Positions 24,391 to 33,884 are shown, counted from the first letter of the stretch. The stretch: DNA of 64,000 bases from Candidatus Melainabacteria bacterium (GCA_003242885.1 QKMZ01000006.1:1605563-1669562), one strand, 5' to 3'. The notes: generated from the letters alone by a model not told the origin. Made by a program: numbers and translations.

Positions 24391-27063
24391 ATGTCCGCTT
24401 TGCGCCTCTTTTATGCATTTGTCATTCGAGATTTGATCTCCAGTTGGCGCCGGACAGCCATCACTGTCACTGGTATCGCCCTTGGTGTTTGCGTTTTTCT
24501 GGCGATTAGCCTGGCAAACGAAACGGCTTTGGGAGAATTTAAAGAAACTGTCGACCTGGTTTCTGGTAAGGCGAATCTGGAGATTCGTCCATCAGCAGGA
24601 AATTACATCGATCAGTCGCTGCTCGCCACACTGGCGCCGCTGGGCCGAGAAGGCGTGGTTTATACTCCTCTGCTGCAAGCTAATGCTATTGCTGTAGGTG
24701 GTGACAATCCTCTAGTCCAAGTCAATGGCATCGACACGCTAGCTCCGGCAGAATTCGTTCAAACCAAAACAGAAAACTCCGACAAAGAAGAATCATCTGC
24801 TTCAAAAGATGCACGACTTTCGACGAGCGGCCAGCCTCCAGAAAAAACGGCTAGTGGGAGCCAGAATGGCGCAAATGCGGATGGAAAAAGCAACACATCA
24901 AATTCACTTATCGAATTTGGAACAGCCCTCATTGGAGAAAAACTCGCTGAGGATTTGAAACTTGAAAAGGGCAGCGAACTGGCATTATCTGTCAATGACA
25001 AGATAGTAAAACTGGACGTCATCGGAGTTCTTAAATCAAAAGGACTTGGAAAATCCTTCAACGGCCAAGTTGTTGTCGTTGATTTGGTAACGGCTCAAGA
25101 CCTCTTCGAGTTGCCGGGAAAAATCACGCAAGTAGAACTCATAGTTCCGGAAGCCATATACGCAGATGTCCAAGAACATTTGTCGAAAAACATTACCCAA
25201 GCGGTCACTGTCGACACTCCTTCGGCGCGGGCGCGCACTGTGGAAAAAATGACTCGTTCATTTCAATACAATTTGACCGCTCTTGCATTCATCGCTCTGA
25301 TTGTAGGCATGTTTCTCATCTACAACACGATGACAATTTCGATTGTTAGGCGTCGAGAAGAGATCGGCATCTTAAGAACACTGGGTGCGAACAAATGGAA
25401 GATCGCAACCCTCTTTCTATCTGAAGCGTTGTTTTTCGGTATTGCCGGTTCATTACTAGGCGTCGCCGCCGGAGTAATGTTATCCGACAGCGCGCTGACA
25501 GCAATAGCAGGGACTATTGAGCATTTTTATTTCAGCCATCCCCTGGGCTCTTCGAATATTGATCCGATGACTCTTCTAAAAGCATTCGGTATTGGAGTCG
25601 CGTTAACGATAATCGCTTCGATTCCACCTATCTTCGAAGCGACCTCAGTTGCTCCGGCAGAAGCGGCTCGCAAAGGCTCTTACGAATCGAGAATTGTGCA
25701 TTCAACAAGAGGTCTGCTTGTCGCAGGCGTTATTGTTTATCTGCTAGGTGGTTTGGCCACATTCGCAAAACCTATTGGAGGGTTTCCATTCTTTGGATAC
25801 GCTGCTGCATTCGCGGCAATTATCGGAACCGCCTTTATCACACCATTCGCACTCAACCTCGCGTTTACTGCCGTCAACAAAAACAGACCAATAAAGTCAC
25901 TTCTGGGAGTCGAGGGGACCATTTCGTTGCGTGCGCTTGGTGGCGCGCCCGGTAGAACTGCTGTCGCGGTAGCAAGCCTCATGGTCGGCATCTCAATGAT
26001 GATCAGTCTTGCCATAATGATTTCTAGTTTTCGCAGCACGGTAGTAGCGTGGGTAGAGCAAACCCTGAAAGCCGACTTATATATTCAGTCTCAATCTCGC
26101 GCCGAGGGGAATCGCGAAGGAAAGATCGACTCCAAAACGGCTGAAATAATCCGAGACGTGCCAGGTGTTGCAGCAGTGGATGGTTTTGTAGAACATCGCA
26201 CAATGGTTAATGGAGAACCTGTGCTTGTCGGCGCTGGCGATTTTGACGTATTGAAGAAATACGGTCGCCTCAGACTGGTAAACGGTCAGAAAGGAAGTGC
26301 TCTCATCGCTGCGATGGGTGCGGATGACTGCGTTATCTCGGAGACATTTTCTGTCCGCCGCGGTATCAGTATTGGTGACATTATCGAAATTCCGACCTTA
26401 CACGGTTTGCTACCACTGAAGGTGGCAGGAGTCTATTACGATTACTCAAGTGATTTGGGATACATCATCATCGACCGTAAACAATACCTGAAGAATTTCA
26501 GTGATACCAAGCTAACAAGTATCGCGGTTTTCCTTGCGCCGAATGCAGATGCAGAAGTAGTCCGCAAAGATTGTCTTGCCAGGCTGAAAGGTAATTCATT
26601 GGTTCTGATTCGAAACAATCAGGAATTGCGAACAGAAGCAATGCGTGTGTTTGACAGGACATTTTCAGTCACGTATGCACTGCACACGATTGCAATAGCG
26701 GTGGCATTGCTTTCAGTTATGAACGCACTTCTTGCACTGACTCATGAATCGCGAAGAGAGTTTGCCATCCTTCGTTACTTAGGCGCGACACGCGCTCAAT
26801 TAAGAAAAGTGGTGCTATCTCAGGCAGTCATTCTCGGAGCATGTGGAAGTATCGCAGGCATTTGCGTTGGCTATGTACTGTCACTACTGCTGGTGAATGT
26901 CATCAACAGGCAATCGTTTGGATGGACAATTCAGATGATGATTCCATGGGACTTTATTCTTCAATCGTCCGCGCTTGTAATCGTCGCCGCCTTAGCAGCA
27001 GGTATTATCCCGGCCAATGAAGCGGGACGGACAAAAGCGGCAGAATTTATCAGAAGTGAGTAG
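24391..27063 (+). CDS. FtsX-like ABC permease with two permease modules
   Basis: The 890-residue membrane protein has an N-terminal TM helix (about 15-33), a MacB_PCD-like periplasmic domain including a Ser/Lys/Asn-rich insert (about 125-175), three TM helices around 300-420, and a second half with another TM/periplasmic/TM arrangement (TM near 450-530, periplasmic 555-735, TM 765-880). It is the double-FtsX layout, with YNTMTISIVRRREEIGILRTLG and LLALTHESRREFAILRYLG motifs in each half. It works with the ATPase just upstream; the likely cargo is a lipid, lipoprotein or exported compound rather than a nutrient. Confidence 0.9.
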   Translation: MSALRLFYAFVIRDLISSWRRTAITVTGIALGVCVFLAISLANETALGEFKETVDLVSGKANLEIRPSAGNYIDQSLLATLAPLGREGVVYTPLLQANAIAVGGDNPLVQVNGIDTLAPAEFVQTKTENSDKEESSASKDARLSTSGQPPEKTASGSQNGANADGKSNTSNSLIEFGTALIGEKLAEDLKLEKGSELALSVNDKIVKLDVIGVLKSKGLGKSFNGQVVVVDLVTAQDLFELPGKITQVELIVPEAIYADVQEHLSKNITQAVTVDTPSARARTVEKMTRSFQYNLTALAFIALIVGMFLIYNTMTISIVRRREEIGILRTLGANKWKIATLFLSEALFFGIAGSLLGVAAGVMLSDSALTAIAGTIEHFYFSHPLGSSNIDPMTLLKAFGIGVALTIIASIPPIFEATSVAPAEAARKGSYESRIVHSTRGLLVAGVIVYLLGGLATFAKPIGGFPFFGYAAAFAAIIGTAFITPFALNLAFTAVNKNRPIKSLLGVEGTISLRALGGAPGRTAVAVASLMVGISMMISLAIMISSFRSTVVAWVEQTLKADLYIQSQSRAEGNREGKIDSKTAEIIRDVPGVAAVDGFVEHRTMVNGEPVLVGAGDFDVLKKYGRLRLVNGQKGSALIAAMGADDCVISETFSVRRGISIGDIIEIPTLHGLLPLKVAGVYYDYSSDLGYIIIDRKQYLKNFSDTKLTSIAVFLAPNADAEVVRKDCLARLKGNSLVLIRNNQELRTEAMRVFDRTFSVTYALHTIAIAVALLSVMNALLALTHESRREFAILRYLGATRAQLRKVVLSQAVILGACGSIAGICVGYVLSLLLVNVINRQSFGWTIQMMIPWDFILQSSALVIVAALAAGIIPANEAGRTKAAEFIRSE

Positions 27064-27080
27064 GATGAAGGTGGCTCAAA

Positions 27081-28250
27081 GTGGAACGTAAAATGTTTTC
27101 CCATAAACCAAATTCGATGTACGCAAAAACGCTCCTGCTTGGAAGTCTCGCAGCAGCTACCCTTGCCCTTCCGTTTCTCACCGTTTGCGGTCCAATCGCC
27201 CAAGCCGAAGAGATAGACAAGTTTTACAAAAAAGCATTGCCAGGCTACAAATTCGCCTTTCCGCGAGACCATGCATCGCACGAAGACTTCAAAACGGAAT
27301 GGTGGTACTACACCGGGCATCTGAGAAGCGAAGACGGGAAGAGATATGGATACGAATTGACCTTTTTCAGAAGTGGAGTATCGCCTTCAGAGAAAAGTCA
27401 GGTAAAAAGTAAGGAACGGTCAAACGTTTATCTCGCACACTTCGCAGTGAGCGATATCAACAACAAGAAATTCCACTTCTTCGAGAAACTCACGCGAAGT
27501 GGCCTCTCTCTTGGCACAGCCAGCAGCTCTGTACTGCACATATACAACGATGGCTGGCGGGTGGACGAAGCCGGAGACAATATGATGCTCAGTGCCGATG
27601 CAGAAAAAACGGGAATCAAATTACTTCTGAGTTCTAAAAAACCTCCTGTCATTCACGGCAAAGATGGTGTCAGCCAAAAAGCAGATTGTGTCGGTTGTGC
27701 CTCGCATTACTATTCACTGACGCGTATGGACACTAAGGGATTGCTGTTCATCGACGGAACGGAGAAACGCGTCACTGGCACTTCCTGGATGGATCACGAG
27801 TTTGGTTCAAATCAATTAACAGAAGAGCAAATTGGATGGGATTGGTACAGCCTGCAACTGAGCGACAATACGGAACTCATGCTATATATCATGCGCAAGA
27901 AAGATGGAAGCATCGACAAGAACTCCAGCGGCACCATCATTGGTGCGGACGGAAAGACAGAGCACTTGGCTCTTTCACAATTCAAAATTCGCTCCAAATC
28001 AAAATGGCTTAGCCCGAAAAGCAAAGGCAACTATCCACTGAATTGGGAAGTGGAGATTCCCTCGAAACAAATCAAGTTGCAGGTCACTGCAGACTTCAGC
28101 GATCAAGAGCTGGTAACAAAACGCTCAACAGACGTCACCTATTGGGAAGGTGCATCAAGCATTACGGGCACTAAAATGGGCAAACCTATTTCAGGCGAAG
28201 GATATGTAGAGATGACTGGATATTCGGAGACTTTTAAGAAGAAGATTTAG
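27081..28250 (+). CDS. Secreted AttH/CrtC-like (lipocalin-like) protein
   Basis: The 389-residue protein begins with GTG after AAGGTGG (an ATG 12 nt later is possible). It has an N-terminal hydrophobic signal region (about 13-40) and a double lipocalin-like domain with the family landmark EWWYYTGHLRSEDGKRYGYELTFF split across about 72-96, and TGTSWMDHEFGSNQ. Members neighbour FtsX-type ABC transporters, as in the Agrobacterium att cluster, and here the gene follows that pair directly. A role in handling an exported lipid is inference. Confidence 0.85.
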   Translation: MERKMFSHKPNSMYAKTLLLGSLAAATLALPFLTVCGPIAQAEEIDKFYKKALPGYKFAFPRDHASHEDFKTEWWYYTGHLRSEDGKRYGYELTFFRSGVSPSEKSQVKSKERSNVYLAHFAVSDINNKKFHFFEKLTRSGLSLGTASSSVLHIYNDGWRVDEAGDNMMLSADAEKTGIKLLLSSKKPPVIHGKDGVSQKADCVGCASHYYSLTRMDTKGLLFIDGTEKRVTGTSWMDHEFGSNQLTEEQIGWDWYSLQLSDNTELMLYIMRKKDGSIDKNSSGTIIGADGKTEHLALSQFKIRSKSKWLSPKSKGNYPLNWEVEIPSKQIKLQVTADFSDQELVTKRSTDVTYWEGASSITGTKMGKPISGEGYVEMTGYSETFKKKI

Positions 28251-28298
28251 GGAGGCCGAAACGGAGACGGCCGGAGCGCCGCTTCCACCTGACACTTC

Positions 28299-28324
28299 TG
28301 GGAGCGCCGGCGGCTCGCCGGCAT
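28299..28324. repeat. Dispersed intergenic hairpin repeat, copy 2
   Basis: GCCGGCG (28306-28312), loop GCT, CGCCGGC (28316-28322), preceded by TGGGAGC. It is the same unit as 21007-21032 in the opposite orientation, with paired changes that keep the stem. It sits in the 100-nt gap between the AttH-like gene and the metallo-hydrolase gene. Confidence 0.6.
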
Positions 28325-28353
28325 CTTACAAGATCGCATGCTCCCAGCATCCC

Positions 28354-29094
28354 ATGATGACTAAGGTTTTGCATTTGATTAAACCATCGGTAATCACCAT
28401 CCAACCCGATAAGCTGTGGCAAATCACTTTACGATTTCCACCGGTCATTGGGATGGAAACCAACTGCTGGCTGTTGAATGGCGAACAAGGTCTAACTCTA
28501 ATTGACTGTGGTTGTTCATCGCACGGCGAAGAAATAATAACTGCCAGTCGTGCTCTCGGAGAGATAAAACGAATCATCATCACACATGGACATCCAGATC
28601 ATGCAGGTGCAGCGGCGGCAATTTCAAGAGCGCTAAACATACCTGTCTTCGCACATGAAGAAGAGATCTGCTTTCTAAAAGGTACTAAGACCGTTAGCGC
28701 TGAGGCTGGCTCTCTAATATGCAAATGCATTTTGTGGATCGGTGATAGAACAGGTTTCGTTATTCCAAAAGTTGAAAACTGTTTACCATTGCAGGATCAA
28801 GAAGAAATCGCAGGGATAAAGATTCTCTACACCCCGGGACACACACCGGGCAGTATTAGTTTGTTCGACACCACAACTCGCGCGCTTTTTTGTGGCGACA
28901 ACTTACATACGATGTTTCGTAAACCAGTTATGGGACATGAGTGGTTCACTCTGGATAAATCTACAAGAGATGGCTGTCTTCGAAAGTATCAGAACCTTGA
29001 TGTCACACGTTTACTGGCTGGTCACGGAAAGCCCTATGAGTCGGGAGCCTTGCCGAAAGAGCTGAAAGATATAATGGACAAAACACTTAGGTAA
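28354..29094 (+). CDS. Metallo-beta-lactamase-fold hydrolase
   Basis: The 246-residue protein has the metal-binding HxHxDH motif as H78-G-H80-P-D82-H83, the upstream LNGEQGLTLIDCG strand, H at TPGHTPGSISLFD and GDNLH (about 165-195), and a late H in LLAGHGKPY. It is complete for a binuclear zinc hydrolase of the glyoxalase II-like group. The substrate is unknown. It is followed 2 nt later by the frameshifted zinc-ribbon gene. Confidence 0.88.
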   Translation: MMTKVLHLIKPSVITIQPDKLWQITLRFPPVIGMETNCWLLNGEQGLTLIDCGCSSHGEEIITASRALGEIKRIIITHGHPDHAGAAAAISRALNIPVFAHEEEICFLKGTKTVSAEAGSLICKCILWIGDRTGFVIPKVENCLPLQDQEEIAGIKILYTPGHTPGSISLFDTTTRALFCGDNLHTMFRKPVMGHEWFTLDKSTRDGCLRKYQNLDVTRLLAGHGKPYESGALPKELKDIMDKTLR

Positions 29095-29096
29095 AT

Positions 29097-29457
29097 TTGA
29101 AAAAAATGAAGAGTCCATATTCAAAAGTCATCATCATTTCAATCCTTGTCGTCAACACCATTCTCGGTGGTTACCTTCTGATGCACGACATTAACAACAA
29201 AAGCGGTGACTTAAATACTGAAATTCAGAGATACGAGGAAATTCAAAGACGTGTCCTTGATAGCAACTGCCCAAAGTGTGGCGGACAGTTTGAAAATGGC
29301 TTTTTGCTTGATAGATCGAGATCATCAATTCATGTCACAACTTGGGTTCAAGGCAGCCCAAAAGTAGACGGCGCCCGGTGTCAACGAAGAGCCCGCTTCA
29401 CCTGTTGTGACCAAGCGCTGCAAGGCATGCGGCTTTTTAGAATCATACGCAAAATAG
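29097..29457 (+). pseudogene. Frameshifted membrane-anchored zinc-ribbon protein (DUF6487-like)
   Basis: The frame starts at TTG 29097 (or ATG 29106), has one TM segment (about 9-27), and a first zinc-ribbon half with CPKCGGQF and GFLLDRSRSS, then WVQGSPKVDG. After about 29365-29380 it runs out of phase. The other half of the zinc ribbon, TKRCKACGFLESYAK, is present one frame later and stops at 29455-29457. Together the two frames give a complete CxxC...CxxC protein. In the original frame translation continues to 29468 with an unlikely tail. The shift is by one base in a GC-rich run, so it may be a recent mutation or a sequencing error. Confidence 0.65.
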
Positions 29458-29521
29458 GTGTCACGTAGGGCGACACCATGCGTCGCCCGTTTTGGCTGCA
29501 ATGCGACTTCACGAAAGTAAT

Positions 29522-29592
29522 CTCCGAGAGATGGATTCGAACCACCGTTCCAACGTTCAAAGCGTCGTGTCCTACCATTAGACGACCTCGGA
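29522..29592 (-). tRNA. tRNA-Gln (TTG), left copy
   Basis: It folds as a complete cloverleaf: acceptor TCCGAGG with TCTCGGA (one G-T pair at the base), anticodon stem CGACG/CGTTG with loop CTTTGAA (anticodon TTG), and T-loop TTCGAAT. It differs from the copy at 40232 by one acceptor base, which is still paired as a wobble. It marks the left end of the element. Confidence 0.88.
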
Positions 29593-29598
29593 TTATGG

Positions 29599-29640
29599 TG
29601 CCCGGCAGTGGATTTGAACCACTAACCTCTTGTTTCTAAG
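29599..29640 (-). repeat. 3' half of a tRNA, candidate attachment-site remnant
   Basis: This stretch matches the 3' half (acceptor, T-arm, anticodon loop) of the UAG-anticodon tRNA at 40403-40476, with 38 of 42 positions identical, and stops abruptly at the anticodon loop. Tyrosine integrases commonly leave such half-tRNA copies at one element end. The upstream half here is unrelated and forms its own hairpin (GCAGGAGGTTCCGAACCTGC). Confidence 0.65.
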
Positions 29641-29809
29641 GCAGGAGGTTCCGAACCTGCTTGAGTTTGACGAAACCAGCATAAGCCTGCTTCTCCTTTA
29701 CTAGCAGGAGTTTCCAGTCCTCTTTTAACCGGACTGATCTTGCCTAGTTTGACCAATCTAGCCTATTATGTTCCTACTAGGTTTTTACTAACGTTTGAGG
29801 CTTGATGGT

Positions 29810-31114
29810 GTGATTGTCGTGAAAAAGAAGAAACTCACAAACACTCTTGTTTCGTCCCTCCCATATCCGGCAAAGGGTGAACAACAAAAATATTACTGGG
29901 ATGCAGATCTTCCAGGATTTGGTGTTCGAGTCTCTCCTGGAACAAAAACCTTCTTTTGCGAGAGCAGAGTCGCGGGGAAAACAGTAAGAACCAGCCTAGG
30001 GAACACCAAAATTCTGTCAGCTGAAGAAGCTCGCAAGAGAGCAAAAGCAACACTAGGACAGATGGCCTCCGGTCTGAATCCAAACGCTCAGAAGAAGGAC
30101 GAGAAAGCGAAGTCAATCACCTTGCGCGAAGCGTGGCTGAAGTTAAAAGAGTCGCGACAACATTTGTACAGTCCTGCTACCGTCAAGGTCTACGAATGGG
30201 CACTCAGTCTATGTTTTCCTGATTGGCTAGATAAATCCATAGTTTTGATTACCAAAGACATGATCGAAAAGAGACATAGAATGATTTCGGAGCGCGTTGG
30301 TCCTCATTCGGCGGCTGATGGATCAAAAGCCTTGGCAAACCAAGGAATGAGGGTACTTAGAACAATTTTCAATTTCGCAATCGACACTTACGAAGATTCT
30401 GAAGGTAGATCGCTAATCCCGCAGAATCCTGTGCGGAGGCTCAAAGGGCAGTGGAATCGCATTGACTCCAGGCACGGATGCTTGAGGAAGGATGAGCTTA
30501 AACCATGGTTAGATGCAGTGGAGAAACTCTCAAGCGATGCCATTCGCGACCACTTGATTCTGTGCCTGTTTACGGGTCTGAGACGAAATGAAGCAGCTAA
30601 GCTTCGCTGGGACGAAGTCGATCTAAAACGTGGCACACTAACTTTTGCCAGCAGTCGCATGAAAAACAATCAGCCTCATCAAATCCCCGTTAGTGATTAC
30701 ATTCTGGAGCTGCTAAAACGCCGAGACGTTGCCAAAAAGACGGATGCAATTTACGTATTCCCTGGTCAGCGAGGGAATTCTGGACACATGATCGAGAATA
30801 TGGCATCTGTCAGGAAAGTAAGAGATCTGTCAAAAGTAAACTTCACAACGCACGACCTGCGTCGGACTTTTCTCACATTTGGTGAACAACTGGGGATTGA
30901 AAGACCCACACTTAAGCGCCTGGCAAGCCACACAGTTGGCGCCGATATCACAGAGAGATATATCCAGGCAGAGACAGAGCGCTTACGCATACCTGTGCAA
31001 TTAATTGCCGATTATATTTTGGAAGCCTCGGAGAGGCGCCCAGCCAAGAAAAACACGGTCAGGACAAAGACGTCAAGGCGCACTGCGAGCGGCGACAAGT
31101 TAGTGGCGCTATAG
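29810..31114 (+). CDS. Tyrosine integrase, P4-type (first of two)
   Basis: The product is 434 residues from a GTG at 29810 (GAGG 9 nt upstream); the open frame starts at TTG 29795. An N-terminal DUF4102-like arm-binding domain contains YYWDADLPGFGVRVSPGTKTF and the LGNTKILSAEEARKRA helix. The C-terminal catalytic domain has the first Arg in LFTGLRRNEAAKLRW, HxxR in TTHDLRRTF, a further His in LASHTVG, and the nucleophile Tyr in TERYIQAE. It lies next to the left tRNA repeats, the normal place for an integrase, and should catalyse site-specific integration at a tRNA. Confidence 0.92.
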   Translation: MIVVKKKKLTNTLVSSLPYPAKGEQQKYYWDADLPGFGVRVSPGTKTFFCESRVAGKTVRTSLGNTKILSAEEARKRAKATLGQMASGLNPNAQKKDEKAKSITLREAWLKLKESRQHLYSPATVKVYEWALSLCFPDWLDKSIVLITKDMIEKRHRMISERVGPHSAADGSKALANQGMRVLRTIFNFAIDTYEDSEGRSLIPQNPVRRLKGQWNRIDSRHGCLRKDELKPWLDAVEKLSSDAIRDHLILCLFTGLRRNEAAKLRWDEVDLKRGTLTFASSRMKNNQPHQIPVSDYILELLKRRDVAKKTDAIYVFPGQRGNSGHMIENMASVRKVRDLSKVNFTTHDLRRTFLTFGEQLGIERPTLKRLASHTVGADITERYIQAETERLRIPVQLIADYILEASERRPAKKNTVRTKTSRRTASGDKLVAL

Positions 31115-31286
31115 GTACCAACTCCGCTGGGTTTGTACTGAATCCGCCAAAGTTGCACTATATATGGTGGCTTGACGGAACGCTCTGGGCGACTGTTATC
31201 ATCTTGAGTCATTGGTCAACTTGCCGGGGCGCTGAGCCTCTGCTTTTGACTTTCCTTTTCGCCACACATCTGATGAGGTCAAGAAT

Positions 31287-32597
31287 ATGGCAGAGAGTAA
31301 AGGACTGCGCTTTTACATGAGGGATGACCTTGTAGCGCAGCTTTCAGCGATGCAGAAGCGAGTGCTTTATCAAGATGATGCGATTCCAGCACTTCGCTTG
31401 ATCGTGAATCCATCTGGTCGGCGTTGCTGGTTCTTCTACAAGTCAATCAATGGAAAGCCGACAAAGCTAAAGCTCGGTGAGTTTCCGCACTTGACCACGC
31501 AAGAGGCACGGGAAATCATCCTGTTAATGCTCAAAGAGGTTCAGCTTGGAGAACCACCGAAGAGTATTCGACCAAAAGCACTTATGAAACGAATTCCACG
31601 TTATCGGGAGGTCTTCAATCTCTACGTTCGAGACTATCTGAAAGTCCACAAAAGAGACAAAGAGTGGATCGAAGCTGAGCAGTCTTTCAATCGCTGTCAC
31701 CAAGATTTCGCGGAAAAACGCATTTCAGATATCACCAGATCGGAGCTTCAAGCCTGGATTAATCGGCTCGGCACGGAAAGAGGAAACCAGACAGCAAACC
31801 GGGAATTTAACCGCCTTCAGGCTGCCATCCATTACGGCGAAAAGATGGGACTCTACAAGCTCGAAAGTGATCCCACAAAGCACATTCAAAGATTCCCTGA
31901 TGTTCGTAGAACCAGATATTTGAGCCAAGAGGAAACACTCAGGCTATTGGAAGTGCTGAAGACCAGAAGCGACTATCAGCGAGACATCGTGATGCTTGCA
32001 CTCTTCACCGCGGCGCGAAAGGGGAACATCTTGGCGGCTCAATGGAACGAAATAGATCTGGATAATCGAATCTGGCGGATACCGGCCCACAAGTCTAAGA
32101 GTGGCAATGAGCTGGTACTGGCACTTACAGAAAGCGCTGTTAGCCTTCTTGTGCGTCGCAAGATCGCCGTTTCGAGCAGTCCCTGGGTGTTTCCATCCTT
32201 GCCGGACATTTGCGGGCGTAAAAGCGCATCTGGACACATTGAAAATTTCAATAAAGCTTGGCGGGAGATTTGCGCCGAAGCTGGACTTGATGATGTTCAC
32301 TTCCACGATTTGCGACACAGTGTCGCTTCTTGGTTGGGTGCCCAGGGCGTCAATGCTTTCACCATCATGGATGTCTTGGGGCATTCAACCATTGCCACCA
32401 CGGTGAGATACACACACCTGAATCAAGACGTTTCCAGAGCGGCGCTTGAGGCTGCGCACCAAAAACTGATGGTCGAGCCACTCGGCGCCCTGGAGCTGGT
32501 CAAGGATGATGAAGCATCGCGTGTTATCTTGTTCGACAAATTCGTAAAGAGACGCACAAGTCGCACGCAGTCTGAATTAGGAGATCTTGAATCATGA
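31287..32597 (+). CDS. Tyrosine integrase (second of two)
   Basis: The 436-residue recombinase has an N-terminal DUF4102-like part (LRLIVNPSGRRCWFFYKSI and LKLGEFPHLTTQEAR), a core-binding helical domain (about 110-200), and a catalytic domain with Arg in LFTAARKGNILAAQW, HDLRHSVASWLG, LGHSTIATTVRY and Tyr in RYTHL. It starts at an ATG with TGAGGT 7 nt upstream. It is only distantly similar to the integrase upstream, so the two probably use different sites. Confidence 0.92.
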   Translation: MAESKGLRFYMRDDLVAQLSAMQKRVLYQDDAIPALRLIVNPSGRRCWFFYKSINGKPTKLKLGEFPHLTTQEAREIILLMLKEVQLGEPPKSIRPKALMKRIPRYREVFNLYVRDYLKVHKRDKEWIEAEQSFNRCHQDFAEKRISDITRSELQAWINRLGTERGNQTANREFNRLQAAIHYGEKMGLYKLESDPTKHIQRFPDVRRTRYLSQEETLRLLEVLKTRSDYQRDIVMLALFTAARKGNILAAQWNEIDLDNRIWRIPAHKSKSGNELVLALTESAVSLLVRRKIAVSSSPWVFPSLPDICGRKSASGHIENFNKAWREICAEAGLDDVHFHDLRHSVASWLGAQGVNAFTIMDVLGHSTIATTVRYTHLNQDVSRAALEAAHQKLMVEPLGALELVKDDEASRVILFDKFVKRRTSRTQSELGDLES

Positions 32598-32857
32598 CTT
32601 TTTCGGAGCGGCGCCGCCTTGCCATTGCTCTTGATGAGCTGTCTAAAAAAGCATGGGAGAAGCGTGAGCAATCCTATGCGGCTAAGGACAAGCTGCAAGC
32701 GGTCAGACTGAGAAGAGAGAGTGACGCGCTAGACAAAGAATGGGAAGAGCTTGAACAGCATCTCCATCTGCTGGACGGCAAAGTCTTCGCGATAGACTCC
32801 AAGACTCTACGAATCCGCCGCGTCAAGCCCGGAGAACTTAACCCCCTGCCACTGTAG
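32594..32857 (+). CDS. Small coiled-coil protein, unknown function
   Basis: The 87-residue protein is highly charged and helical (RRRLAIALDELSKKAWEKRE, LRRESDALDKEWEEL). It overlaps the integrase stop by 4 nt (ATGA), so it is translated with it. An accessory role in recombination is possible, from context only. Confidence 0.6.
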   Translation: MTFSERRRLAIALDELSKKAWEKREQSYAAKDKLQAVRLRRESDALDKEWEELEQHLHLLDGKVFAIDSKTLRIRRVKPGELNPLPL

Positions 32858-32936
32858 GTGGTGACATATTTCGAAGACCGGGGGTACCCCCCGCCCAGCC
32901 TGGCGAGCGCCTCCCCCGTATCGCCTCTCCGAAATT

Positions 32937-33884
32937 TTATGGAATTTCTATAAGGGGACGTTTCGTCCAACCGCTCAGGTGCGCTTCATCGATTGAGAGA
33001 ATTCCGCTTTTTGAAAACCCTCGGCAGTGAAGGTGGTATGGCAATTCCACTGAAGCCCTGGGTTCTCTCTTTATGGTGCCGGTCGCTAACTTCATCCAAA
33101 CTTGCGGATGAAAAACAGTATCCGACTTCGCCTCGCAAGCCAAAAAGTACGGAGGTCCTTCATAGATCCAGGAATCAAATTTACCAAGTGAACCACTAGC
33201 GGGAGAGAGATTTAGTGTAAGCGCCTTAAGAGAGACTTCGAATTGAGCCAGGACATTTTCCGCAGACATGCGACCGTCGTTTTGTACTTCCAAATCAAAA
33301 TTCACCTCAGAGTCTGAAACACTCACAATTCTGATCCCGAGTTTGAGAGATGGTTTCGCGCTCCTTCCGAACCTGTCAGAAACCATCCAAGTTGGCATTT
33401 TCAGAAAGGACGAGCCGGAGCGGTAGTAGAAAGCTTTGTCCTGAGCTTGATGTGGGATGCTTTCACCCTTTGGCACGTAGGTAAACGCAAATCCTTTGTC
33501 TGAGCCCTCTTCCACTTCTAAACTCTCATGCCTGACGCCGATGATGCTTCCATCAACTATTTCAGGGCTCCTAGCGTTGAGATCTGAGAGAAGGTGCTTC
33601 AGTCTCGTTATTGGTTTCAATTCTTTGATGCAGTCTGGTTCATCGCTTCCCTTGGTTCGCCTGCAATCAACGCCCCAGACAATGACACCACCGCCGGAGT
33701 TAGCGAATCCGCTCAGTGCCTTAGAAAGATTTCGAATGTCGTCCTTGACCATTGGTGCTTGATCATCTTTGACTGTTTTGTAGTCAATCAATTCGGTTTC
33801 TATGCGTTTTTCATCGCGCACCTGGCACAAAAACTGATAGCCACCCTTTACAAAATTCTCAAAGATTTGCTCAGCTGAATCCAT
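32937..33884 (-). CDS. AlbA_2 (Schlafen-like) domain protein A
   Basis: The product is 315 residues from the ATG at 33884 (GGAGG 8 nt upstream; the frame is open for 7 more codons). The N-terminal part matches AlbA_2/Schlafen-type domains: an ExxxDYK motif (ETELIDYKTVK), an LSKALSGFANSGGGVIVWGVD segment and a YVPKGESIPHQAQDKAFYYRSG strand. The C-terminal half (about 180-300) is beta-rich and unassigned. It is downstream of, and 24 nt from, a second AlbA_2 gene. Such domains occur in nucleases and regulators, so an RNA-cleaving or regulatory role is possible but unproven. Confidence 0.75.
   Translation of the reverse strand: MDSAEQIFENFVKGGYQFLCQVRDEKRIETELIDYKTVKDDQAPMVKDDIRNLSKALSGFANSGGGVIVWGVDCRRTKGSDEPDCIKELKPITRLKHLLSDLNARSPEIVDGSIIGVRHESLEVEEGSDKGFAFTYVPKGESIPHQAQDKAFYYRSGSSFLKMPTWMVSDRFGRSAKPSLKLGIRIVSVSDSEVNFDLEVQNDGRMSAENVLAQFEVSLKALTLNLSPASGSLGKFDSWIYEGPPYFLACEAKSDTVFHPQVWMKLATGTIKREPRASVELPYHLHCRGFSKSGILSIDEAHLSGWTKRPLIEIP

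Noticed and set aside
29360-29380. Programmed -1 frameshift at the CCCAAAA slippery sequence in the zinc-ribbon gene
   Set aside because: The matching second half of the protein lies in the +1 phase, and the -1 phase stops soon without it, so a simple indel is more likely.
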